From positions 1-30,000 of the forward strand of contig JAIXMO010000011.1 in NCBI GenBank assembly GCA_025677825.1: a stretch of 30,000 bases of DNA, given 5' to 3'. The first letter of the stretch is position 1, and every line of letters begins with the position of its first letter. Position numbers and translations under genes: made by a program. The notes below the pieces were generated by a model. That model did no database searches. It was not told the DNA's origin and was given only the letters and a program-made list of their open reading frames with translations. Below are positions 20,484-29,296 of the stretch, one piece after another. This DNA is from Helicostylum pulchrum. Lineage: Eukaryota > Mucoromycota > Mucoromycetes > Mucorales > Mucoraceae.

Positions 20484-21288
20484 ATGTCAACCAAACTTGT
20501 AAATGTTAAAGCAAAGAACACTCATATTGTTCATCTTGAAAAACCAACTTCAGTCGTAAAGATAACAAATGATAAAGTAAAACAACATCATAATAGTCAA
20601 AAGAAGAAACAACAACAGCAACAAACCAAGACCACAAAAGTTCCTATTGCCATTCCAAAAAAGACATCTGCTTCAGCACCCAATACACCACACCTGCAAA
20701 GAAGAACTGTATTACCTGTGAAAGCTAGAAGGGTTGAACGTAGAAAAGAAATTGTATCAATGAAGATTGAATTATCCGCTGCTTCTTCTGAATCTGATGA
20801 CTCTTCCACTTGTGCTTCTTCTTCTTCTTCTGTTACTAGTCTAAAAAAGAAGAAGAATAACAATAAACAAAGACAATCTGATCAAGCTATTGTTGTACCA
20901 GTAGTTCATAAGAAGAGGTAAATAATACTTATATTTTTAATATATGTATTAGGGTAACTTATCCCTTTGTTTTTACAACTCCTTTAAATTACAAAAAAAA
21001 AAAAAAAAAAAAAGAAATGAGCAACATCGTAGGTCGAGTAGTGCCATTGATATTAAAAGTAATGTTTACGCCGGTCCTACTTTTAATAATTCACCTGCTC
21101 CTAGCGCTTTACCGATGCCTGCCTTTTCACCACCTACGCTGGTATCCATTGAGTTATTGGAAAGAGAGAAACTCTCAAGACATTCAAAGGATCTGATGAA
21201 CATTTTATCTCCTCAGCCGTTAAAGAATGATTTCGATATGGATCTATCAGAAATCCAACGTGGATTAAGATCTATGTTGAAGATATAA
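20484..21288 (+). CDS. Edc1/PNRC-like mRNA decapping activator
   Basis: Exons 20484-20917 and 21015-21288, giving 235 aa. The protein is mostly disordered, basic and Ser/Gln/Lys-rich. Near the C-terminus it carries YAGPTFNNSPAPSALPMPAF (residues 163-182), a textbook match to the YAG-x2-F...P-x2-LP-x-P-x-F activation motif of Edc1/Edc2 and the PNRC family. This short motif binds Dcp1 through its proline-rich end and stimulates Dcp2, the cytoplasmic mRNA decapping enzyme. A conserved-looking leucine-rich end follows (LMNILSPQPLKNDFDMDLSE). The motif is encoded wholly in exon 2. Joining AG|A at the intron restores the frame (RNEQHRRSSS). The acceptor is preceded by 21 A in place of pyrimidines. 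The call rests on one linear motif, but a highly specific one. Confidence 0.83.
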
Positions 21289-21878
21289 CTATTTTCTTAC
21301 TGTATTTTTTTTTTTTTTTTTTTTTTTTACACTTACATACGAAAAAGAAAAAAGAAAAAAAGAACTTACTGTATATATCTTGTTCTTTTCATTTGTACAA
21401 AGGAAAAACACTGGCAAGAAAAAAAAAAGAACCCAAACAACAACAACATACCCAAACCAAATTGTACACTCTTCCCTATATTATTTTCTTTCGCTTTCTT
21501 GTTGCGGTTTCTTTTTTCTTTACAGCTCTTTTTTTGGTTTCTCTTCCCTCCTTTTTTTTTGTACAGTCGATTTGAATTTTTTTATATATTCTGCTTCTTT
21601 CTTTTTTTTTTTTTTTTTTTTTTTCTACCTCTTCCCCTTTTAAACACCCACTACACACTACACACATTCTACCCAATTTTGTACTATACTCGCCCTTTTT
21701 TTGCAGTTTTGATATCTCTCTTTTTATTTTTGTTTCCTTTTTTTTTATCTGTTTCGCCCGTTTATATGTTTAAGGGTGTTCATTTTTGTATATTTTTTTA
21801 CCTCTGCTAGTCAATCTTGACTAAACCTCATCAATAACAAATCACAAAAAGATCACCGAATTTAGTTCACACACCTCT

Positions 21879-21929
21879 CCCCCCAATCTCCCCCCCCCCC
21901 CCCCCCCTATTTAGTTTCCCCCTCCCCCC
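21879..21929. repeat. Clustered C runs (C6-C18-C5-C6)
   Basis: Four cytosine runs in 51 bases: 6 C (21879-21884), 18 C (21890-21907), 5 C (21918-21922) and 6 C (21924-21929), about 180-230 bases upstream of the uS3 start. The complementary strand meets a simple G-quadruplex pattern and this strand an i-motif pattern. Confidence 0.85.
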
Positions 21930-21980
21930 TAAAAAAATAAAAAGAAAAAACCATTTAAAAAAATAAAAAAAATCCGGCTC

Positions 21981-22066
21981 GGACTTATACTGGAACAAAG
22001 GAGTGTGGGTTGTGTGGAGTGCGAAGCCCAGACACAAAAAAAAAAAAAAAAACCAGTATGAAGTCC
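21981..22066 (+). repeat. Inverted repeat in the uS3 leader
   Basis: GGACTTATACTGG (21981-21993) and CCAGTATGAAGTCC (22053-22066) are reverse complements apart from one inserted G in the right arm. They enclose a 59-base loop ending in about 17 A. The right arm ends 45 bases before the ATG. Confidence 0.75.
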
Positions 22067-22111
22067 TCAAGCGAGAGTTCAAGATATAGAAATCCCCCTC
22101 TTTAATTCATC

Positions 22112-23236
22112 ATGGCAGCTGCTCAACAAATTTCCAAGAAGAGAAAAGTAATTATCTTACAATATAAAAAAAACCATGGATAAGATGAAATGGATGATTA
22201 CATCAAATGGATTGTGGATTATTGATTTTGAAAAACACTTTTTTGACAACTCATTCATTTCATCGCCTAATTCTCCATTTTCAACAACTCCTTTTTTTTT
22301 TTCGTCACCAAGTATACTAATCAACTTTTTTATTTTATTTTATTTTATTACCATCATCACCATCACTTTTAAATAATTGTATTATTAGTTCGTAAGTTGT
22401 CACATTCAAAAAAAAAAAATAAATATATAAGCAAAAAAAAAAAAAAACTAACACACACATTAAGGTCGCTGACGGTGTCTTCTACGCTGAACTCAACGAG
22501 TTCTTCACTCGTGAACTTGCCGAAGATGGTTATGCTGGTGTTGAGGTCCGTGTTACCCCTGCCCGTACTGAGTAAGTCTTTTTAAACAAGTAATAAACAT
22601 AGAGTACGAACAACTAACCATATCCAAAAAAAAAAAAGAATCATCATCCGTGCTACTCACACTCAAAACGTTCTTGGTGAGAAGGGTCGTCGTATTCGCG
22701 AATTGACCACTCTTGTCCAAAAGCGTTTCAAGTTCCCCGAGAACGCTGTTGAACTCTACGCTGAGCGTGTTCAAAACCGTGGTCTCTGTGCCATTGCTCA
22801 ATGTGAGTCTGTCAAGTTCAAGCTCCTTAACGGTTTAGCTGTCCGTCGTGCCTGTTATGGTGTTGTCCGTTTCGTTATGGAGTCCGGTGCCAAGGGTTGT
22901 GAGGTTGTTGTCTCTGGTAAGGTCCGTGCCGCTCGTGCCAAGGCCATGAAGTTCGCTGACGGTTTCATGATTCACTCTGGTAACCCTGCCCGTGATTACA
23001 TCACCACTGCCGTTCGTCACGTTGACTTGCGTCAAGGTGTCCTCGGTATCAAGGTCAAGATCATGTTGGATCACGATCCTACTGGTCGTAACGGTCCCAA
23101 GCAATCTCTTCCCGATATTGTCACCATCCTCGAACCCAAGGATGAAGCCTCTATCATTGAACCCTCTGCTCAAGATTTCAGACCTGCTCCCGCTGCTGCT
23201 CCCGTTGCTGCCGCTGCTGAGCCCGTCCAAGCTTAA
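22112..23236 (+). CDS. RPS3: 40S ribosomal protein S3 (uS3)
   Basis: Exons 22112-22147, 22389-22391, 22465-22571 and 22639-23236, giving 247 aa. The sequence follows eukaryotic uS3 throughout: [48 protein letters not shown] (KH type 2), [53 protein letters not shown] and [15 protein letters not shown]. The tail is Ala/Pro-rich. The protein sits at the mRNA entry of the 40S subunit and is linked to translation fidelity and ribosome quality control. Exon 2 is a 3-nt micro-exon (TTC) that supplies the conserved Phe of KKRKFVADG; splicing exon 1 straight to exon 3 would lose it. Codon use is strongly C/T-ending (CGT, GTC, AAG), unlike neighbours such as MSH3, as expected for high expression. The gene converges on MSH3 with 61 bp between stop codons. 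Confidence 0.97.
22389..22391 (+). other. RPS3: Predicted 3-nt micro-exon of RPS3 (TTC, Phe)
   Basis: The sequence reads TATTAG|TTC|GTAAGT. The upstream intron has a TACTAAT branch-like site at 22315-22321 and no AG between it and this acceptor. The downstream intron (22392-22464) has CTAAC at 22448-22452, 12 bases before its AG. All junctions are phase 0. Confidence 0.8.
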
Positions 23237-23297
23237 ACTTTTTTTTAAAAACAACGTCTTTTTTCTTTTTTTGAAATAAAATTAAATTAAAAACCAA

Positions 23298-26200
23298 CTA
23301 CTTTAATATCCTTCTTAACATTTCAATATGCTCGGTTCTTTGTTTCATTTGATCTTGAACTTCGTTGGATTTTTGTAAAGCATTCTTTATAACAGGAATA
23401 GGTACACCTGCCAACCTTGCTACATTCATTCTACACATAAAAATGAAAAAATTCCACATTGATAAGTATAATATATTCAAAATGTAAAAAGTTGATTTTT
23501 TTTTTTACCCGTAACTTTCAGTTGCTAAACCATTCACAAGCTTATACAAAAACACAATATTTGGAATCCCATCATCATCTTTTTCCTCCAAGTAACTCAT
23601 ATAACAATTCCGAACACGGTCCCGAAACATACTTTGCAACGACCCAATGGACGGATAATGCGTCACAAACAGAGTAATAGACTGCACCTGCTGTAAAAAA
23701 TAATGCAGCACAGCATACGCAATAGCCTGCCCATCGTGCGTACTCGTTCCTCTTCCCAATTCATCCAGAATCACAAGCGACCTCGCGGTAGCGTGTTTCA
23801 TAATATCCGACGTCTCGTGAAGCTCGACCATAAACGTACTCTCCCCGCGCATCATATTATCCGACGCTCCCATTCTTGTATATACTGCATCCAGTACCCC
23901 AAGTCTTGCTGATCTTGCAGGCACATATGACCCGATTTGTCCCATAATCGCTATCAGCCCAATTTGTCGAATATACGAACTCTTGCCTCCCATATTAGGT
24001 CCTGTTAAAATCATTGCTCGCTCTGTATCCGCGGTAAATTCAATATCGTTGGCCACATAATTCGAACCACCACGTTCAATAATCGGGTGCCGGCCTTCCG
24101 TTACTTGTATTTCGGCTTTATCCGTAAACTCTGGTTTAACATAGTTTGGTTGGCTTGCCGTCGTCGCTAATGATAAAAGACAATCAATATGCGCCAAACA
24201 TAATGCAACTTGACGAAACTCTTCATATTTTGTTGAGATTTCACTAAAAGTAACCCAAATCTTAATACATGTATCTCTTACATACACGTATACATATATT
24301 TACCTCATAAAATCTTTATACGCTTTTTCAGCTGCAAGTAATAAAAGTTCTCGGTACTGTTCTCGTTCAGCCAACTGTTGTATAACGTAATTTGTATGGT
24401 ATCGAGAAACCGCCTTTGTACGACTGACCTTGATCCAATCATCCGGCACTTTTTTAGACTTGGCGTTGTTGGGAACCTCCAACTGATACTCCACCGCAGC
24501 CACTGTAACAAATTTCAAATCGGGCAATTGTGTGACTTGTTGCAGTTGGACAAGATGATCTTGCAGTAAGGATTCAATGTACTTGATATTGTTCTTTTGT
24601 TTAGGAATTTCGGGCCATCTGCTTTCCGATTTAAAGAAACTAAGCAAGTCCCCTTTACAATTACAATGAATAGATTCCTTAAAACCGATAACATCTGAAT
24701 AAATCCTTGGTAATGTATCGAATAAACCGTTCAGTAGCTCGGACTCAAATCTCGGTTCTTGTTCTTGTTGAAACGATAGTGAGACTTTTTCAAGTGTCTC
24801 TAAAACTTGAACAACTTCTTTAGGAGACGCCTAACAAAAAATGCAAGTATTTAAGAAAAATGCATAATGCCATCGTTTTTTGTTTACGTACCTTACCGTA
24901 ATGAATACGGCATAATCCTTTTTCGATATCTGGCAATTGTTTAAGCAATGACAAAACTCGATCCTTTTTTTTAACATCAGTATGAATTAGTTCTTCGATT
25001 GCATTAACGCGCTCATTTAATTTACTAAAAAAAGAAAAAATTAGTATCTACATCACAATATATATGTATATATTTATATATATTTTACTTGATATCAACT
25101 AAAGGTCTTCCCACCCATTTCCTTAATAACCTCTGTCCAAATTTGGTCTTTGTATGGTTTAGCACACTAAACAATGAACCTTCCTCTTTAAAGTTTGTAT
25201 TATTGCGATATATTTCAAGGTTGACTAACGTATTTCCATTTAATAACATGTGGCTTTGAGACACGAAATGTGTAAAGAATTTTGTAGTTTTTAAAATACT
25301 TGTCAGGTTAAATTCTTCAACGTAACGAATCAAACAAGCCAACGACTTTCTACAATAAACAAGTTTACAACGTTGGTATAAAAGTATTTTTTTTTTAAAA
25401 AAAAAAAAAAAAAAAAACTTACATGATAATATCAGGTAATTCAACAATTGTTGACAAGTAACTAGTCGATTCATAAAAATCAGTTACAAAAGTCAACGCC
25501 CTATTATAATCTTCACAAAACAAATCATCTACCGGCATTCTTTCTATACGCACAGACTCATTACCAAGACAAGTAGATTTCTGCCCGGACAGATGATTCA
25601 AAAGCTTCTCCGTTGGTTGACTGATATTTTTAGACGGAATCAATATTTCGCTAGGTTCAATATGTAATAGCCGTGTCTCCAATTCGCTTCGCATAAATGT
25701 ATCCGAGAATGTATCATAAACAACATCCCCCGTTGAAAGCTTTACCGCAACCATACCAGTAAACACTCTATCATCCGGTCCATTACCTCCTCTCTTTTCT
25801 TCAACAAGACACATCAAGTATCGCTCTTGATTGTCAGCGACCGTCATTTCATCTACCATTGTCCCCTTTGTAATCATTTGTGTAAGCTCTCTTTGAAACG
25901 GTGCTCCGCGATTTGCACCCACTGCTTTCAATGCTGCTGTTTCTGTTTGACGTACAATTCCTACTTTATACCCCGCATTAACTAGTCTAATAAAAAATTG
26001 TGTGTCAAAAATTGTATCAAATAAAAAATAAAAATTGACTTTATACTTTTGAACATGATAATTTAAACGATGTACAGGTATACTTGCAACATAAAAGTTT
26101 CTATCAATAAAATTCGCTATATGCAACACCCTTGAGGCTACCTTTGCATCCTCTCCAAAGAACCGAAACTTATACCCGACCTCTATCAGTAAAAGACAGC

Positions 26201-26546
26201 CAGGGTACCGCGCTTTCAAGTCCACTACTTGACTTTCAAGTGGCGTGTACTTTTGACGCGGTATAGCTGTATTTGGGTCCGTCATAAGACTTTCAACGTG
26301 TTGACGCTTTTGTAGCAATTGCTCATCACGCGCACCAAACTTGTTTGCAAATCGCTCTTGTAACCTTTTCAACTCATCGCCCGACAGTTTTTGCGTTATT
26401 ATCGGTTTAGGTGTTGTTGGTTTAGGTACCGTATCGATATCCATCGCTTGACTTGAACTTTCCGAACTCTCATGTTCTTTGCTTTTCACTTTTTTCTCTA
26501 CTGGCTTTTTACTGAAAAAGGCACTGATAGAAGCTTGACGTTTCAT
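23298..26546 (-). CDS. MSH3: DNA mismatch repair ATPase MSH3 (MutS homologue)
   Basis: Seven exons on the minus strand: 26546-26047, 25986-25423, 25349-25089, 25024-24892, 24830-24304, 24243-23509 and 23430-23298, giving 950 aa. The N-terminal QASISAFF is a PCNA-binding PIP box. The mismatch-binding domain I reads [20 protein letters not shown] and [23 protein letters not shown] is typical of MSH3. The lever and clamp regions follow, then Walker [14 protein letters not shown] (743-755), Walker [18 protein letters not shown] (from ~817) and the C-terminal helices with [12 protein letters not shown]. With MSH2 it forms MutS-beta, which binds insertion/deletion loops. It is slightly shorter than yeast Msh3 (~1018 aa). 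Intron 1 (60 nt) has no in-frame stop, but keeping it would insert 20 residues inside the conserved [12 protein letters not shown] region. The start is the Met directly before [10 protein letters not shown]. Confidence 0.96.
25388..25417. repeat. T10-A20 tract in MSH3 intron 2
   Basis: Ten T are directly followed by twenty A inside the 73-nt intron 25350-25422. In the transcript this reads U20-A10 order on the coding strand (T20 then A10), able to fold back on itself next to the 5' splice site. Confidence 0.9.
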
Positions 26547-26683
26547 ATTAAAAGTAAGAAAAAAAACCACAAGCTTTTTTTTAAAAAAAAAAAATCAGCT
26601 TTTTGAGCCAAGGGTGTGCACATAGGGGGTGGATCAAATATACAGTTTTATTTTATTAAAAAAAAAAGAGAGAATAGAGGAAT

Positions 26684-27802
26684 TTATTCCCAACCTTCAT
26701 CACCGGTATAAATAACCTTTTCAATTTGATAAAAAGCACTCATACCAGATTCAAAATGAGAAGCTACATGACAATGAAACAGCCACTGCCCTTCATTATC
26801 AGGGACCATATCCACCACTTCAAAACCAACCGGTGTCAGATCCACCACATCAACACGATGCCCGTGGTACAACATCGTAGCTCCGTGCCAATGCGCCGTA
26901 TGCACATCATCATCCGACACACCGTAAGAAATAATATACCATCGCACATGCGACCCATACACTAACTCAATATTCTTGTTATTATTATACACATAGCCAT
27001 TGATATGATACATGCGATTCGACTCTTTAAACAATGGATCTTTTCGTTCCAACTCCTTGAGCCTATCAACATTGAACCCCGCACGCTCACCAGATTCTGT
27101 AAAATAAGTCGATTCCGATTCATCTGTCGTTGTCATAATCGTAAATACTTCCTTATCGATATTTTTGGGTTTCTGAAACATGGATCCGGGCGAAGTGAAC
27201 TCTAGTGTCCCCTTTTGATAAATGATCACTAATCCTAATAATCCTGCATTGATATCACCTACAGGCGACGATTTGGAAGAATACGTCCATACAACCGAAG
27301 ACTGGTTTTCCGGAAACGAATATTCAAGAGGTATGTCCCACACATAACGGTATTTCTCTCCCGGTCTTACAAATTGGCCTGGTAAATCCGTCTTATTATT
27401 AACTATGGTCGTATGAGGATGCAGTGAATGTGGGTAACTGGCTTTGTTGTAAAACGTGATATGAACTTGATCCCCTGCCTCTGCCCGAATAATAGGTCCC
27501 AGATTACCTAGGGCGCTGTCATGAGCAATGGGTGTCGAAAAGGTCTCATCTCGGTACTGGCGATAAAACGCCTTTACATAAGTTGAACCGATCCGACTGT
27601 TTTTTCTATACACCGTGTACAATGATGATGGTGCCTTTGTTAAAGGTTGATCTCTGACATTGTCCCACTGCATGGGAGCATAATTCCAAACTTCCTCCTC
27701 TGCTGCAATATAGTACCTTCGAATACTGTCTGTTGTATTAACCGGTGCTGCATAAACATATTGAAATAAAAATAACAAGACTATAAAATAAAAAGCTTTC
27801 AT
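26684..27802 (-). CDS. Ceruloplasmin/ferroxidase-like multicopper oxidase, secreted, with a degraded copper motif
   Basis: A single exon of 372 aa with a signal peptide (MKAFYFIVLLFLFQYVYA). There are two cupredoxin domains, as in one ceruloplasmin domain pair. Copper ligands visible: HPH at 128-130, HTAHWHG at 301-307, and HCHVASHFESGM at 343-354, which contains the type 1 ligands Cys344, His349 and Met354. The second domain-1 motif, normally W-x-Y-H-S-H, reads WTYSSKSS (172-179), so both His of that H-x-H pair are replaced. The HPHG loop is HPHT. The type 1 site looks intact, while the trinuclear centre would lack two of its eight His. In the family these enzymes oxidise Fe(II), often for high-affinity iron uptake. 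Here activity may be altered or absent. There is no C-terminal TM or GPI signal, so the protein is probably secreted. Confidence 0.85.
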   Translation of the reverse strand: MKAFYFIVLLFLFQYVYAAPVNTTDSIRRYYIAAEEEVWNYAPMQWDNVRDQPLTKAPSSLYTVYRKNSRIGSTYVKAFYRQYRDETFSTPIAHDSALGNLGPIIRAEAGDQVHITFYNKASYPHSLHPHTTIVNNKTDLPGQFVRPGEKYRYVWDIPLEYSFPENQSSVVWTYSSKSSPVGDINAGLLGLVIIYQKGTLEFTSPGSMFQKPKNIDKEVFTIMTTTDESESTYFTESGERAGFNVDRLKELERKDPLFKESNRMYHINGYVYNNNKNIELVYGSHVRWYIISYGVSDDDVHTAHWHGATMLYHGHRVDVVDLTPVGFEVVDMVPDNEGQWLFHCHVASHFESGMSAFYQIEKVIYTGDEGWE

Positions 27803-27908
27803 ATTTTATTTTATTTTTGCCCTTAAGAGAAAAACTGCCCCGAGTTTATAATTAAAAGAAAAAACATGATATGATTAAAAAAGCAACCAATAGCAGTAAA
27901 ATTTATAA

Positions 27909-29296
27909 TTAGGTTTCAAGATAACCCTGTAAGACACTTCCAGCCAAGTCACCAAGCTTTTCGATCGTGTAACCGCCTTCTTGAACAAACAACACAGGTC
28001 GACCGTTACAACTTGCGCTGGTCTTTATCAAGCTGCCCATCTTTCTGTACGTATTCATATCCACAAGTCCCTTCATGCCTGCAATAGGATCTTCATGCCA
28101 AGTGTCTAACCCCATAGAGACAACAACAACATCTGCTTCAAAATCAACGACACTTTGTTGGTTTAATACACGTTCAAGATTATCGAGATAAATAGCATCT
28201 GTTGTAGTTTTTGGGTCCAGAGGAATATTGATGTTATAACCAATACCTTCACCTCTACCAGTTTCTTCCGCTGAGCCAGTAAAGTAAGGATAGTCGGGGA
28301 AACCATGAAGAGAGACATAAAATACAGAAGAATCATCATAAAAGATATCTTGCGTACCATTACCGCTATAAAAAAAAACCTCAGTATACATGGTTCTTTC
28401 TTTCTTTTTTTAAAAAAAGAAAAAACTTACTGGTGATAATCGATATCCACAATTAAAATCTTTTTCTTTTCTGTAGCTGTACCCGTACTAAACTCTTGCT
28501 TACGAATAGCCTCAAGGTCAAATCCATACGGCTTTTTTGCCTTGTTCATATCTTCAAAAGTATAATTTTGCAAGAAACGAGTGACAACAGCAGCATTATT
28601 GACAAAACAATAACCCGCTGCCATCTGATGAGAGGAATGATGACCGGGAGGTCTACATAACGCATAAATCGATTGACTCTTGTCTTTTGTTACAATAGCT
28701 TCAGTTAGTCTATGAGCTGCAGAGATAGCAACTTGAGCTGAAGCATAAGTAGCACGCCAAGTATCTGTTAAAAAAAATTCATCTTAGCATAAATGCAATC
28801 ATTGGAACTAAAAGTACTTACTCTTGACAAAACAAACAGATAAATCACACGTGTAATAACCCATCTTACCGCTTGCGCTCTTGTTAGCCGTCTTTCTAAC
28901 AACCTCGGGGTCAATCTTCCCGGTCATGGCAGGAAGACTAAACGTTTCGCCTAAACACGCTTCCGCAGGCTTTCCTTCGGCAACCCACTCCTCGTAAATA
29001 CTTTGTAAGAAACAAACGTAATCTTGGCGATGGACGTCTAAAATAGGTCCCAAAGAATAGTCATTGGGATCCACAACTTCAAACTCGGGATGGCGATCGA
29101 TAAAGTTCTTTATAGAAACAAGTCGTTTAGGAGACTCTATTTTTTTTTTTTTTTTATAAAAAAAAGAAATAAGTTTATTGTATTTATTTCAGGTACACGT
29201 TAAGAAACTTTTACCAACATAAGGCTTCCATTCTCCACCTGTCATCTCATTAAGTGGGTTATGTAAAAGTTCATCGTCACTGTATACTACTTGCAT
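27909..29296 (-). CDS. Acetylpolyamine amidohydrolase / class II histone-deacetylase-like enzyme
   Basis: Exons on the minus strand are 29296-29215, 29136-28822, 28764-28431 and 28365-27909, giving 395 aa. The start MQVVYSDDELLHNPLNEMTG is characteristic of acetylpolyamine amidohydrolases. The arginase/deacetylase-fold catalytic set is complete: RPPGHHSSH (His174, His175), DIDYHHGNGTQ (zinc ligands Asp241 and His243), SMGLDTWHEDP (Asp331) and EGGYT (Tyr376). The enzyme should remove acetyl groups from acetylpolyamines, with acetyl-lysine in proteins as the alternative substrate. There is no obvious signal peptide or nuclear signal. Between the HH motif and DIDYHH lies an extra ~30-residue charged segment (about 207-235). 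The tail ends soon after the Tyr motif, as in bacterial relatives. The family call is strong; the substrate is inferred. Confidence 0.88.

Larger units (their letters stand above)
21289..22111 (+). other. CT-rich upstream region of the uS3 gene
   Basis: About 820 bases, mostly long T and C/T-rich tracts (T runs at about 21306-21328 and 21602-21624), then the C-run block 21879-21929 and an inverted repeat 21981-22066 just before the ATG. This probably holds a strong pyrimidine-rich ribosomal-protein promoter and leader. A leader intron is possible but was not proven. Poly-Phe/Leu open frames here are composition artefacts. Confidence 0.55.

Noticed and set aside
21380..21810. Poly-Phe/Leu/Ser open frames upstream of uS3
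   Set aside because: The composition is explained entirely by CT- and T-rich promoter or leader DNA.
22148..22388. Possible intron-hosted box C/D snoRNA in the first uS3 intron
   Set aside because: Ribosomal protein introns often host snoRNAs and a GGATGATT looks a little like a C box, but there is no CTGA D box at a suitable distance and no terminal stem.
26547..26570. Upstream extension of MSH3 (VFFLTFN before MKRQAS)
   Set aside because: It does not begin with ATG in the DNA, and the Met directly before the PIP box is the natural start.
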